The notes: generated by a model from the sequence alone, not told the origin. Shown: positions 1 through 8,855, numbered from the stretch's first letter. The stretch: 64,000 bases of DNA from Acinetobacter pecorum (GCF_014837015.1 NZ_JACSPT010000003.1:136479-200478), one strand, 5' to 3'. A program made the numbers and translations.

Positions 1-1881
1 GAAGCGAATGGCATTTCACCTGAAGCACAAATTGCCAATGTGCAAAAAGAACATATCCGTGATTTTGACGGTTTCGGTGTGCATTTCGATCATTATGATT
101 CTACGCATAGTGATACCAACCGCGCCCGTGCTTCAGAAATCTATATCAAAAACCGTGAAGCTGGCAATATTGCTGTGCGTCCTGTAACGCAGTTATTTGA
201 TCCTGAAAAAGGCATGTTTCTGTCAGACCGGTTCATTAAAGGTATCTGTCCGAAATGTAAGGCTGAAGATCAATATGGCGATTCATGTGAAGTGTGTGGT
301 ACGACTTATAACGCAACTGAACTACTGAATCCAAAATCGACTTTAAGTGGCGCAACACCTGTTGAGAAATCATCAGACCATTACTTCTTTAAATTGCCAA
401 ATTTTGGTGAATACCTGCAAAAATGGACCCGTGACGAAGGTCGCCTGCCGGTATCGATTGCCAACAAACTGGACGAATGGTTTGATAATGGTTTAAACGA
501 CTGGGATATCTCGCGTGATGCGCCTTACTTTGGTTTTGAAATTCCTGATGCGCCAAACAAATACTTCTATGTGTGGGTCGATGCGCCAATTGGCTATATG
601 TCGAGTTTTGAAAATTACATCAAGACTAAACGTCCTGATTTAAGCTTTGACGACTTCTGGAAAAAAGATTCTGAAAATGAGGTCTATCACTTCATTGGTA
701 AAGACATCGTGTATTTCCACGCCCTGTTCTGGCCGGCAATGCTGGAAGGTGCAAATTACCGTACGCCATCAGGCTTATTCGTAAATGGCTTCCTGACAGT
801 CAACGGTCAGAAGATGTCTAAATCTCGTGGTACCTTCATTAAAGCTGAAACATATTTAGAGCATTTAAACCCTGAATATCTACGTTATTACTTCGCGTCG
901 AAACTTTCAGACAAAGTTGAAGATTCGGACTTGAACCTGGATGACTTCGTTCAAAAAGTAAATTCAGACCTAGTCGGTAAAGTAGTCAACATTGCCAGCC
1001 GCTGTGCAAAATTCATCAATACTAAATTTGATAACAAATTAAGTGCAACATGTGCAGAGCCTCAACTGGTTCAAAGCTTTATTGATGCGGGTGATTCTAT
1101 TGCAAAAGCATACGAAGACCGTGAGTTCTCGGCAGCGATTCGTGAAATCATGGCACTTGCGGACAAAGCCAACCAGTATATTGATGAGAAAAAGCCTTGG
1201 GTACTTGCGAAGATTGAAGGCGAAGAACAACAAGTACATGACGTATGTTCTGTGGGTATTAACCTGTTCCGTCAATTGGCAGTGTATTTAGCACCTGTAT
1301 TGCCGACACTGGCTCAACAGGTTCAAGATTTCTTGCAACTTGAAAGCTTCGATTTTGCTTCTCGTGAAACAATTCTAGTGGGTCATGAAATTGCCTTGTT
1401 CCAGCCGTTGATGCAACGTGTAGATCCAAAAGCTGTTGCTGCTATGGTGGATGCATCTAAAGATTCTTTAGCGGCTCCTGCTGAAGCACCAAAAGTAGAA
1501 AAGAAAAAAGAGAAGAAGGCTGAGAAAAAACCTGAGCCTAAAGTTGGCGAAGCTGAAATTATTGGCATCGAAGACTTTATGAAAGTTGACCTGCGTGTGG
1601 CTGAAGTTCTTGAAGCTGCAATGGTTGAAGGTTCTGACAAACTGCTTCAACTCACTTTAAACGTTGGTGAAGCTGAACCACGTAACGTGTTCAGTGGTAT
1701 TCGTGAGTTCTACCAACCTGAAGACCTTAAAGGCAAATTGGTGGTGATGGTGGCGAACCTTGCACCACGTAAGATGCGTTTTGGTATTTCTAACGGCATG
1801 GTTTTAGCTGCGGGCAATGGCGACGGTGTTTGGGTGATTTCACCTGAATCTGGTGCTATACCGGGTGATAAGGTTTCTTAA
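1..1881 (+). CDS. metG: Methionyl-tRNA synthetase, 5'-truncated by window edge
   Basis: Class I aminoacyl-tRNA synthetase that charges tRNA-Met in the cytoplasm. The reading frame is open from base 1, so the start codon and the N-terminal HIGH region lie outside the window; 626 residues are present. Visible features are a zinc-binding knuckle with paired cysteines (CPKC from base 247, then CEVC), the KMSKS loop at 814-828, a Lys/Glu/Pro/Ala-rich linker near 1480-1550, and a C-terminal EMAPII/Trbp111-type tRNA-binding domain from about 1555 to the end, ending in a typical [11 protein letters not shown] segment. This two-part architecture is the dimeric E. coli type. A terminator follows directly. 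Confidence 0.97.
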   Translation, partial: EANGISPEAQIANVQKEHIRDFDGFGVHFDHYDSTHSDTNRARASEIYIKNREAGNIAVRPVTQLFDPEKGMFLSDRFIKGICPKCKAEDQYGDSCEVCGTTYNATELLNPKSTLSGATPVEKSSDHYFFKLPNFGEYLQKWTRDEGRLPVSIANKLDEWFDNGLNDWDISRDAPYFGFEIPDAPNKYFYVWVDAPIGYMSSFENYIKTKRPDLSFDDFWKKDSENEVYHFIGKDIVYFHALFWPAMLEGANYRTPSGLFVNGFLTVNGQKMSKSRGTFIKAETYLEHLNPEYLRYYFASKLSDKVEDSDLNLDDFVQKVNSDLVGKVVNIASRCAKFINTKFDNKLSATCAEPQLVQSFIDAGDSIAKAYEDREFSAAIREIMALADKANQYIDEKKPWVLAKIEGEEQQVHDVCSVGINLFRQLAVYLAPVLPTLAQQVQDFLQLESFDFASRETILVGHEIALFQPLMQRVDPKAVAAMVDASKDSLAAPAEAPKVEKKKEKKAEKKPEPKVGEAEIIGIEDFMKVDLRVAEVLEAAMVEGSDKLLQLTLNVGEAEPRNVFSGIREFYQPEDLKGKLVVMVANLAPRKMRFGISNGMVLAAGNGDGVWVISPESGAIPGDKVS

Positions 1882-1900
1882 GGTTTCGATTTTAATCAAG

Positions 1901-1930
1901 AAAAGCCTCTATTGATTTAGGGGCTTTTTT
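1901..1930 (+). terminator. Rho-independent terminator after metG
   Basis: Stem agcctcta/taggggct (one G-T wobble) with a short loop, followed by a run of six T. It lies 20 bases after the metG stop. Confidence 0.8.
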
Positions 1931-2021
1931 ATACCATTTGTACAATTTATTTTCTTGTTTTTTAAAATTATATCTATAGAATCGAAACGCTTTTTATTTT
2001 TTATAATTATTCGGGGTAAGC

Positions 2022-2378
2022 ATGAAAAAATTATTAGTTTCAGTTTTAGCAATGTCAACACTTGTATTTACAGGCTGTTCAGTTCGTATGGCTGATATGA
2101 CTGTGGCTTCAACCAAAAACTATAACCTAAACTCCAATCAGTTTGTTAAGGGCGAACGTGTTAAAGGCGAAGATAAAGTTCCAGTAATTTTATTCCCACT
2201 TGGTATTCCTAATTTCAAAACAGCAGTAGATCGCGCTATTGAAAAAGACCGTTGTACGGTAGCACTTTCAGATGTGGTCATCACTCAATTAAATCAGGCA
2301 TTCCTTGTTGGCCAAATTGGCTATCGCGTAGAAGGTACTCAAATTATTGACCGCTCTCAACCAGAATGCAGTAAATAA
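2022..2378 (+). CDS. Small predicted lipoprotein, function unknown
   Basis: 118 residues. The N-terminus is a lipoprotein signal peptide: KK at positions 3-4, a hydrophobic stretch, then lipobox VFTGC with Cys at about residue 19, so the mature protein should be lipid-anchored in the envelope. The mature part has two further cysteines (in DRCTVAL and near the C-terminus in PECSK) that could form a disulfide. A GGGGTAAG sequence just before the ATG can act as ribosome binding site. It is flanked by terminators on both sides and is therefore probably monocistronic. I do not recognise the family; no enzymatic motif is visible. Confidence 0.75.
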   Translation: MKKLLVSVLAMSTLVFTGCSVRMADMTVASTKNYNLNSNQFVKGERVKGEDKVPVILFPLGIPNFKTAVDRAIEKDRCTVALSDVVITQLNQAFLVGQIGYRVEGTQIIDRSQPECSK

Positions 2379-2385
2379 TTTATTT

Positions 2386-2416
2386 AAAAAGCCTCTACGT
2401 TGTAGGGGCTTTTTTA
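2386..2416 (+). terminator. Rho-independent terminator after the small lipoprotein gene
   Basis: Stem aagcctctac/gtaggggctt with a very short loop and a following run of T. Confidence 0.8.
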
Positions 2417-2425
2417 TTGGGTATT

Positions 2426-2580
2426 TCCCTTTCCCTAAGGGAGAGGGAGAATCTTTGAGAATTCGACGACAATATTTAATCAGATGATTTTCGACATGGA
2501 TGTCGCTCGTTCGTTAGGGGCATACGGACGTGCCCTCTAACGAACAAAGGGGTTTTGTTACTTTTGCCCCGACAAAAGTA
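2426..2580. repeat. Cluster of intergenic hairpins (REP-like)
   Basis: Four inverted repeats stand in a row in a non-coding stretch: 2426-2436 with 2438-2448 (tccctttccct/agggagaggga), 2492-2497 with 2500-2505 (cgacat/atgtcg), 2509-2522 with 2531-2545 (gttcgttaggggca/tgccctctaacgaac, one bulge) and 2559-2566 with 2573-2580 (tacttttg/caaaagta). None ends in a proper T-tract, so simple terminators are unlikely. The dense packing is what one expects of a repeated extragenic palindromic element, but copy number cannot be judged from one window. Confidence 0.55.
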
Positions 2581-2591
2581 AAGACTGATAT

Positions 2592-3563
2592 CTATTCTTC
2601 TGAGATTTTTTCCCACTGATAAACGCAGTAACTACAATATCCTTCATTCCAAGTAACTTCCTCTGGAGATAAACTTGCAGGACATCTTTCACACTCATGG
2701 ATAGCGCTTTCCTCACAACATAGACAGATTTGCTCTTCCATAGAATATGTTTCTTCACCACATTCTGGACAAATTGCGTAAGGTTCTGAACCACCATCTT
2801 TATAATGGTAATAACCATAGTTTCTTTCACAATCGACTGAAACTGCTGAATTGATTACTTGTTCAAATGAAAGCTCATCATGACAAGCCACACATTCATA
2901 CGAGGTATATTTAGCTGAAACTTGTGTATCAATAGGCTTTAACAAATCTGAACCGCAATTTGAACATATTGCATTTTTTATTAAGTCTTCTTGTTTAGCT
3001 GAAAAATAAGTATTTTTTTCTAGCGCGTGTAAGCATTCTAGCTTTTCTTTATCATAAACATTTTTGACATCAAGTAATTTCTGCCAATAATCCTGCCCTA
3101 GTAGTTTAGACGGTTCTTCATTCAAATATACTCGAACAAAATCATTAATAATATTAAAACTATGAGTCAACATTGCCTCTATAGCCTTAGGATTATCCGT
3201 ACTGAAATAATGCTCAATATTATTTCGATATTTTTGTATTTTCTCTAATTCCTTCCAATTAACTTCAATATCTAAGCTTTTAAATCTCTCTTGAATTCCT
3301 TGAACATCGACTGTTTTTAATCCATCACCCACAAAAAATAATTCGCCATTTATAAATTTGGGTTTAATTTTTTGTTTTATTAAAACTTCATCACTATTAG
3401 GATCACTTAGTTCTGAAAGGTGGTGCTTGAATAGTAGCAATATTCCAGAAAATAAATTTCTTGTACAAGAAATTAATCTTTTAGGATTTTCACCAATTAG
3501 TTCATAATCTTCAATTCCAAGCTGAATAGAATCAATTGCATTATTTAATATTGTCATTTTCAT
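2592..3563 (-). CDS. HEPN-like domain protein with three C-terminal zinc ribbons
   Basis: 323 residues, family not recognised by name. The N-terminal half is helical and contains KYRNNIEHYF, giving Arg113-x4-His118, which fits the R-x4-6-H signature of HEPN domains, many of which are RNases or toxins. The C-terminal 125 residues hold six CxxC pairs that can be grouped as three zinc ribbons: Cys200/203 with 224/227, Cys265/268 with 280/283, and Cys291/294 with 310/313. The gene is clearly more AT-rich than metG and stands alone, preceded by a hairpin cluster on its 3' side and a decayed gene on its 5' side, which suggests acquisition by transfer. The start is ATG at 3563, with a second ATG two codons later. 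The HEPN assignment is inference. Confidence 0.6.
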   Translation of the reverse strand: MKMTILNNAIDSIQLGIEDYELIGENPKRLISCTRNLFSGILLLFKHHLSELSDPNSDEVLIKQKIKPKFINGELFFVGDGLKTVDVQGIQERFKSLDIEVNWKELEKIQKYRNNIEHYFSTDNPKAIEAMLTHSFNIINDFVRVYLNEEPSKLLGQDYWQKLLDVKNVYDKEKLECLHALEKNTYFSAKQEDLIKNAICSNCGSDLLKPIDTQVSAKYTSYECVACHDELSFEQVINSAVSVDCERNYGYYHYKDGGSEPYAICPECGEETYSMEEQICLCCEESAIHECERCPASLSPEEVTWNEGYCSYCVYQWEKISEE

Positions 3564-3653
3564 TCCATATAATTGTTTTAAATAATTTATCTATTCACTT
3601 CATTAATTACAAATGCTAAAACTACATATCTCTTTAAAATATATAACAAATCT

Positions 3654-3846
3654 ATGAAAAATTTAAGCCCCCTATTCCTCGCACTCGCTCTTAGCACCAC
3701 CGCCTTCACCACCCAAGCGGCTGAACCCACCATCACCCAACAAAAATAAGTAGCTGGCTACTCTACCATCACCAAATCGGTAACACCCAAATTACTGCAC
3801 TACTTGATGATACAAACTATTTAAATCCATCTATGCTTTAAGACTT
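3654..3846 (+). pseudogene. Remnant of a metallo-beta-lactamase-fold hydrolase gene
   Basis: The start encodes MKNLSPLFLALALSTTAF, a signal peptide, then QAAEPTITQQK followed by a TAA stop at 3747-3749. The intact gene at 4285 has QAAEP..PVQQKQVAGY at the matching place, so the stop replaces a Gln codon. After VAGY a 2-base shift moves the frame, and the next stretch reads YHHQIGNTQITALLDDTNYL against YQYPFGNLQITALLDGTNYL in the intact gene. Similarity ends near 3846, before the HxHxDH region, so the active site is missing. This is an old, truncated duplicate; it cannot make an enzyme. Confidence 0.85.
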
Positions 3847-3857
3847 AATCAATACAT

Positions 3858-3887
3858 AAAAAAGCCTCTATCTCTAGAGGCTTTTTT
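3858..3887. terminator. Bidirectional terminator after the pseudogene
   Basis: Perfect 9-bp stem (aagcctcta/tagaggctt) flanked by A-run and T-run, so it can act on both strands: for the decayed gene on the left and the small minus-strand gene at 3901. Confidence 0.8.
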
Positions 3888-3900
3888 ATTGCTGGGTTAC

Positions 3901-4017
3901 TTAGCCTTGCAGGATAAATTCCCAGATGACATAACCTAGTCCGAAACCAATCAGCCCATATAAGGTAATGATAAAAAATACAAAGCTGGCATTGTTTTTT
4001 CTTTTCCAAAAACTCAT
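3901..4017 (-). CDS. Small membrane protein, 38 residues
   Basis: Short open frame starting MSFWKRKNNASF and ending in EFILQG. A basic N-terminus is followed by one hydrophobic segment (about residues 12-34, VFFIITLYGLIGFGLGYVIW), so the product would be a single-pass inner membrane peptide. It is followed on its own strand by the bidirectional terminator at 3858-3887, supporting a real transcript. The ribosome binding site is weak. I do not recognise the family; small size and weak initiation signal keep confidence moderate. Confidence 0.5.
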   Translation of the reverse strand: MSFWKRKNNASFVFFIITLYGLIGFGLGYVIWEFILQG

Positions 4018-4284
4018 ATCGATACCCAAAGCTGTTCGTGATATCTCATGTTAACGGGCTTTTTTAAAAAAGTGAAACTTATCTAAGTAATTTATTTATA
4101 AAAATATTTTAAAATAAAAACATTTTATTTTTGGGAAAAAATCAATATACAGTTTTCAACTTAATGCTTAGTACAGATGTTCAATTCGTTATCTCTCTTT
4201 AAAAAAAAAGTAAATGTTTTTATATTCTTTTTCCGTAGTTTACATGCTAATACATAGAACAGACTCCACAACATAAGAATTGTC
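4018..4284. other. AT-rich intergenic region upstream of the MBL-fold gene
   Basis: About 270 bases with long A and T runs between the divergently oriented 38-residue gene and the metallo-hydrolase gene. It should contain both promoters; I could not assign -35/-10 boxes with confidence, and no coding potential is visible. Confidence 0.4.
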
Positions 4285-5265
4285 ATGAATATTTTAAAAA
4301 CTTCCCTCTTCACCTCTCTATTTTCACTTTCTGTTTTAGGGGTGAGTATCCACGGTCAAGCTGCTGAACCTGTATCTCCTGTTCAACAGAAACAGGTGGC
4401 CGGTTATTATCAATATCCATTTGGAAATTTACAGATCACCGCCCTGCTGGATGGCACAAATTATCTGCCCAAAGCTTTATTTAAGGATATTCCGCCAGTC
4501 CAGGCGGATCAGATTTTAAAAAAATACTATATCGATCAGGCTAAAGGCATTCAAACTTCTGTAAATGCTTTTCTGGTCAATACCGGCTCAACACTTGTGT
4601 TGGTAGATAGCGGTGCCTCTAGCTGTAACGGTCCCAATTTTGGTTCGGTTCTAACCAATCTGAAAGCAGCAGGTTATCGTCCTGAACAGGTCGGGGCAAT
4701 TTTATTAACCCATTTACATGCTGATCATGTCTGTGGCATTAGCAATAATGGCGTGGCAAATTTTCCAAATGCGACCATCTATATTTCCCAACCTGAAATG
4801 GATTTCTGGATGAATCCGAAAAGCGTAGAAAGTTTGCCGCAGCAAAGACGAGCAAGCTTTACTAACACAGTCGATAAAATTAAAAATGCCATTGCTCCCT
4901 ACCAAAGCAAGAATCAGCTAAAAACCTTCAAAGTTGGCGACAAGATTCAGAATTTCAATGTAGTCAGTTCGGCTGGACATACACCGGGACATTTTGGTTT
5001 TAGCTTAAAATCACAAGGTCAGGAAATGGTGTTTATTGGGGACATCGTGCATTCGCACAGTATTCAGTTTGACCGTCCACAGACTGCGGTAGATTTTGAT
5101 ATAGATCCCAAAAAAGCAGTAGATACCCGTTTAAAGTATTTTGCTGAATATGCAAAACAGGGCCAGACCATTGCAGCACCACATTTACCTTTCCCGGGCA
5201 TTGGTCATATCTATTCTACGGACAGTAAAAGCTATCAGTGGATTCCGGTACATTTTAAAGATTAA
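4285..5265 (+). CDS. Secreted MBL-fold metallo-hydrolase
   Basis: 326 residues. A Sec signal peptide (hydrophobic residues 8-22, likely cleavage after GQA near residue 26) sends it to the periplasm or outside. The metallo-beta-lactamase fold is shown by THLHADHVCG (His143, His145, Asp147, His148), GHTPGH (His232), GDIVHS (Asp253) and APHLPFPG (His300), a full set of ligands for two metals. The layout resembles the lactonase/organophosphate-hydrolase branch rather than true beta-lactamases, but the substrate cannot be read from sequence. A truncated paralogue lies just upstream (3654-3846), pointing to a past tandem duplication. A terminator follows. Confidence 0.88.
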   Translation: MNILKTSLFTSLFSLSVLGVSIHGQAAEPVSPVQQKQVAGYYQYPFGNLQITALLDGTNYLPKALFKDIPPVQADQILKKYYIDQAKGIQTSVNAFLVNTGSTLVLVDSGASSCNGPNFGSVLTNLKAAGYRPEQVGAILLTHLHADHVCGISNNGVANFPNATIYISQPEMDFWMNPKSVESLPQQRRASFTNTVDKIKNAIAPYQSKNQLKTFKVGDKIQNFNVVSSAGHTPGHFGFSLKSQGQEMVFIGDIVHSHSIQFDRPQTAVDFDIDPKKAVDTRLKYFAEYAKQGQTIAAPHLPFPGIGHIYSTDSKSYQWIPVHFKD

Positions 5266-5294
5266 TTGAATACTTCAATAATTTGATCTAAACA

Positions 5295-5328
5295 TGAAAC
5301 CCTAATTTTCTAGGGTTTCATTTATTTT
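5295..5328 (+). terminator. Terminator after the MBL-fold gene
   Basis: Perfect 9-bp stem tgaaaccct/agggtttca at 5295-5303 and 5312-5320, followed by a T-rich tail. Confidence 0.75.
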
Positions 5329-5622
5329 TAAATTTTTTCTTAAAATCTTTCACTTTTCATGTGCACCTTTAGCACGCTTTTTTAGCACCGTTTTTCTTAC
5401 GATAAATATAAACATCTAAAAATATAATATAAATTTCAACTTTATGAATTTTTGCCATGGCTTAGTTTGGTGCACAAAAATTGTATTGTGCTTTATATCG
5501 AGTCTTATCAATTTCAAGAAATTCTTCATCAAAATTTCCCTTGTTCCTGCCTCTTTTCGAATCAGTTTGCCTCTATATACTGGGTTTTTTTTGTGATTCT
5601 ACGCACTAAATTGGAACGCACA
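5329..5622. other. Intergenic region upstream of amt
   Basis: About 290 AT-rich bases between the MBL-gene terminator and the amt start. A frame is open back to 5452 in phase with amt, but its predicted residues are not transporter-like and the family N-terminus matches the ATG at 5623, so I read this as untranslated leader and promoter. No riboswitch or RNA gene was recognised. Confidence 0.45.
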
Positions 5623-6810
5623 ATGCAAAATGTAGACTTATTATTTCTTCTTCTGGGTGCAGTTCTAGTGCTTGCCATGCATGCAGGATTTGCTTTTTTA
5701 GAACTAGGGACAGTTCGGCATAAGAATCAGGTGAATGCCTTAAGTAAAATTTTAACTGACTTTGCCATCTCCGCCATCGCTTATTTTTTAGTGGGTTACT
5801 ATATTGCCTATGGTCAGCATTTCTTCCACGATGCCCATACGCTGGCAGCCGATCATGGCTATAACCTGATGCACTGTTTCTTCCTGCTCACCTTTGCTGC
5901 TGCCATTCCAGCGATCATTTCAGGAGGAATTGCAGAACGTGCCAACATGCGTGCTCAAGCTTTAGCGACATTATTTCTGGTTGCACTGATCTATCCATTT
6001 TTTGAGGGCATGATCTGGAATGGTAATTTAGGCTTTCAGGACTGGTTGGCTCATACATTCGGTGCCAGCTTTCATGATTTTGCAGGTTCAGTGGTGGTGC
6101 ATGCCATGGGCGGCTGGATCGCATTGGCTGCAGTAATTCTGCTCGGTGCACGTCATGGCCGCTATAAAAATGACGGCCGGATTACTGCACATCCACCCTC
6201 TTCAATTCCTTTTTTGGCCTTGGGTTCATGGATTCTGATTGTCGGCTGGTTTGGTTTTAATGTCATGAGTGCACAACGCCTCGATGCAATTTCCGGACTG
6301 GTTGCAATTAATTCCTTAATGGCAATGGTAGGAGGAACTATTGCTGCCAAAATAGCAGGTAAAGATGACCCGGGCTTTCTGCATAATGGACCCTTGGCCG
6401 GACTAGTAGCGATCTGTGCAGGCTCTGATGTGGTACATCCGCTTGGCGCTCTTTTCATCGGCATCAGTGCCGGCATAATTTTTGTAAGACTCTTTACCTA
6501 TACCCAAAATAAACTCAAGATCGATGACGTATTAGGAGTCTGGCCTTTGCATGGGGTATGTGGTGCTTTTGGGGGTCTTGCAGTTGGTATTTTCGGTCAG
6601 CAATGTCTAGGCGGCATCGGAGATGTTTCTATTCTTTCACAACTATTTGGTACAGCTCTGGCGATTATTACTGCTTTGGCAGGTGGCTTCCTGGTTTATG
6701 GTTTGCTTAAGGTTTGCATCGGTATTCGTCTGAGTCAGGAAGATGAATTTATGGGTGCAGACTTGTCTATTCACCGGATTTCTGCTAACTCCGACGATAA
6801 TATTTTTTAA
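5623..6810 (+). CDS. amt: Ammonium transporter, Amt family
   Basis: 395 residues from the ATG at 5623; a longer in-frame start at 5452 would add 57 non-homologous residues. Inner-membrane channel for ammonium/ammonia. About eleven hydrophobic segments are visible. The two pore histidines expected in the family sit in VVHAMGGW and WPLHGVCGAFGG, and the N-terminal GFAFLELGTVRHKNQVN block is characteristic. No glnK gene is adjacent, unlike the common glnK-amtB pair, so PII control would have to act from elsewhere. A bidirectional terminator follows. Confidence 0.92.
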   Translation: MQNVDLLFLLLGAVLVLAMHAGFAFLELGTVRHKNQVNALSKILTDFAISAIAYFLVGYYIAYGQHFFHDAHTLAADHGYNLMHCFFLLTFAAAIPAIISGGIAERANMRAQALATLFLVALIYPFFEGMIWNGNLGFQDWLAHTFGASFHDFAGSVVVHAMGGWIALAAVILLGARHGRYKNDGRITAHPPSSIPFLALGSWILIVGWFGFNVMSAQRLDAISGLVAINSLMAMVGGTIAAKIAGKDDPGFLHNGPLAGLVAICAGSDVVHPLGALFIGISAGIIFVRLFTYTQNKLKIDDVLGVWPLHGVCGAFGGLAVGIFGQQCLGGIGDVSILSQLFGTALAIITALAGGFLVYGLLKVCIGIRLSQEDEFMGADLSIHRISANSDDNIF

Positions 6811-6820
6811 CGACCAAATT

Positions 6821-6850
6821 AAAAAAGCCCCAATAATAGGGGCTTTTTTT
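6821..6850. terminator. Bidirectional terminator between amt and the LysE-family gene
   Basis: Stem aaaagcccc/ggggctttt with A-run and T-run on its two sides; it lies between convergent genes and can serve both. Confidence 0.85.
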
Positions 6851-6880
6851 ATATCTATAAGCTGAACTTATAAGAAATAA

Positions 6881-7504
6881 TTACTTCATCCCAAAAATCA
6901 GCTTCAAACCTAATACGGTCATCACTGCTCCTGCTGCGCGGTCAAAGATGGCCTTAAATTTCAAATAAACACGACGCGGCTTTTCTGCAGACAATGCCAC
7001 TGCCACCAGAGAACACCAGCCTGCATCAATAAAAAAACACAAAATGGGCAAGACAAAATAAAAATGCGTTGGAATCTCTTTAGGTAATAGCGCAGTAAAA
7101 ATACTGGCTAATACAATGGCAATTTTGGGATTGGACAATTGTGTAATCAAGCCGGTGGTAAACGCACGGCGTAACGACATCTGCTTGGTAATGGCAGCAT
7201 CTGCCTCAATCGGATCTTTGGCATGTCTAATAATTTTAAAAGCCAGCCAGAGCAGATATAAACCACCACAAATTTTTAAGGCCAGATAGGCGGAAGGTAC
7301 AGCCAGTAAAAATGCCTGTAAGCCCAGCACTGCCAACAGACCAAAAATGGCAGCCCCAGTCCCCGTACCTAAAGCGGTGAATAAGCCATGCTTACGTGAA
7401 ATCGCAATTGAATTTTTTGCCACATATATAGAAGTCGGCCCTGGACTCATCGCACCTAACATCAGGGCGAAAGCAATAGAACCTAAAATCCAGAATGATT
7501 CCAC
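6881..7504 (-). CDS. LysE/RhtB-family amino-acid exporter
   Basis: 207 residues, starting at a GTG codon (the first ATG comes only after the first transmembrane helix has begun). Six hydrophobic segments and the N-terminal signature MSPGPTSIYVAKNSI mark the LysE/RhtB translocators, inner-membrane exporters of amino acids or related small molecules. The exact substrate is not predictable. It is downstream of a small lipoprotein gene on the same strand with about 100 bases between, and ends at a shared terminator with amt. Confidence 0.9.
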   Translation of the reverse strand: MESFWILGSIAFALMLGAMSPGPTSIYVAKNSIAISRKHGLFTALGTGTGAAIFGLLAVLGLQAFLLAVPSAYLALKICGGLYLLWLAFKIIRHAKDPIEADAAITKQMSLRRAFTTGLITQLSNPKIAIVLASIFTALLPKEIPTHFYFVLPILCFFIDAGWCSLVAVALSAEKPRRVYLKFKAIFDRAAGAVMTVLGLKLIFGMK

Positions 7505-7606
7505 GTGACTATCCCAGCTTAAAAATGAATGCGTTATTTTAAGTAAAAATAATTAATTTTGCTTTAATATTTCTACACAAATCTCTTAATATTTCATGAG
7601 GTCATC

Positions 7607-7789
7607 TTATTGTTTCAGTTGATCTCGTGCGGTCACCGAGGAGTCTATCATCTTATAATCCCGATCATGGACAGGCACACCACCGATGATCATTGTGCGG
7701 CTTTCGGTTTTAGGCTTATTCATCGCATCATCACAGCCCGATAAACCAAGCAGTACACCGGCTAGAACAGCATAGGATAATATTTTCAT
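7607..7789 (-). CDS. Small lipoprotein, 60 residues, function unknown
   Basis: Lipoprotein signal peptide MKILSYAVLAGVLLGLSGC with lipobox LSGC and Asp-Asp after the Cys; Asp at +2 favours retention in the inner membrane by the E. coli rule, which may not hold here. The mature peptide is about 42 residues, polar, with no recognisable domain. A strong ribosome binding site (gaggaggg) lies 7 bases before the ATG, which supports translation. Divergent from the PLP-enzyme gene at 7974. Confidence 0.75.
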   Translation of the reverse strand: MKILSYAVLAGVLLGLSGCDDAMNKPKTESRTMIIGGVPVHDRDYKMIDSSVTARDQLKQ

Positions 7790-7973
7790 TATTCTACCCT
7801 CCTCAAGGGAGTTCCTATTTCTAGATTAACATTCCTGCTCAAATAATCAGCAAAATATTTGTGACATTCTGCATCAAAACCGATGTCTAGCTATAAGAAA
7901 TAACCTATCCTAAGCCTCTAATTCTTTTATTACCTTCGTCATACGGGTAAAACAACCTACTGTCTTGATTTTT

Positions 7974-8855
7974 ATGTTTGAAACGATTGCTCAAAATATC
8001 CCCGATCAACAGATTTTTATTAGAGATATTTCTGTGACCATACGGCGTCTGGATCTGGTGCATCCCCAGATCTCGGGAAATAAGTTCTTTAAATTAAAAT
8101 ATAATTTTCTTGAAGCGCAAAGACAAGGTTATCAGCATATCCTGAGTTTTGGAGGCGCTTACTCCAATCATATTGCGGCAACTGCATTTTCTGCGCAGCA
8201 CTTTGGCTTTAAATCTGTCGGAATTATTCGAGGGGAAGAACTGGCTGATCGACCATTGAATCCAACATTAGCCACCGCCCAAAAATTCGGGATGCAACTG
8301 CATTTTGTCAGTCGTGAACAATATCGACGTAAGCATGAGGCTGATTATTTATTGGAATTGGGACAAAAATTTCCTAGGCATTTTGTCATTCCTGAAGGTG
8401 GAACCAATGCATTGGCCATTCAAGGTTGTCAGGAAATTCTAAAAGAAGATGATACTCAATTTGATGTCATTTGCTGTGCGGCAGGAACTGGCGGAACGAT
8501 TACAGGTTTGATTGAGGCCAGTCAAACCCATCAGCAGGTTTTGGGATTTTCAGCACTCAAAGGTTCATTCTTAAAAGATGAAGTCGCCCGACTCACCAGC
8601 AAAACCAACTGGAATATTCTCGATGACTACTGTTGTGGGGGGTATGCCAAAACCTCACCGGAACTGATGCAGTTTATTCAGGACTTTGAATCCCGGTTTT
8701 CAATTCCACTGGAGCAGGTCTATACCGCCAAAATGCTAATGGGGATTTTAGATTTGATCGAGAAAAATTATTTTCCGATTGGATCAAGACTGCTGGTGAT
8801 TCATAGCGGTGGTCTGCAAGGCCGTAATGTTCCCTTTGCTCCGAGTCAGGCCTGA
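7974..8855 (+). CDS. PLP-dependent ACC deaminase/D-cysteine desulfhydrase family enzyme
   Basis: 293 residues from ATG 7974; a TTG three codons earlier is possible but less likely. Fold-type II PLP enzyme. SGNKFFKLKYN near residue 38 carries the Schiff-base lysine, SFGGAYSNHIAA is the substrate/cofactor loop, PEGGTNALA and CCAAGTGGTITG hold the phosphate-binding glycines, and VIHSGGLQG is near the C-terminus. Members act as D-cysteine desulfhydrase or 1-aminocyclopropane-1-carboxylate deaminase; the two cannot be separated reliably by eye. At 293 residues it is somewhat shorter than the usual 320-340. Confidence 0.85.
   Translation: MFETIAQNIPDQQIFIRDISVTIRRLDLVHPQISGNKFFKLKYNFLEAQRQGYQHILSFGGAYSNHIAATAFSAQHFGFKSVGIIRGEELADRPLNPTLATAQKFGMQLHFVSREQYRRKHEADYLLELGQKFPRHFVIPEGGTNALAIQGCQEILKEDDTQFDVICCAAGTGGTITGLIEASQTHQQVLGFSALKGSFLKDEVARLTSKTNWNILDDYCCGGYAKTSPELMQFIQDFESRFSIPLEQVYTAKMLMGILDLIEKNYFPIGSRLLVIHSGGLQGRNVPFAPSQA

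Noticed and set aside
2428..2580. Hairpins considered as a CRISPR-like or attachment-site array
   Set aside because: The palindromes differ from each other and there are no equal spacers, direct repeats or integrase gene.
4285..5265. True beta-lactamase (antibiotic resistance) function
   Set aside because: Motif spacing and the C-terminal His region fit general MBL-fold hydrolases; nothing specific to class B beta-lactamases is visible.
5452..5622. 57-codon N-terminal extension of the ammonium transporter
   Set aside because: The residues do not resemble Amt proteins, and the family N-terminus fits ATG 5623; a secreted-type extension would need different composition.
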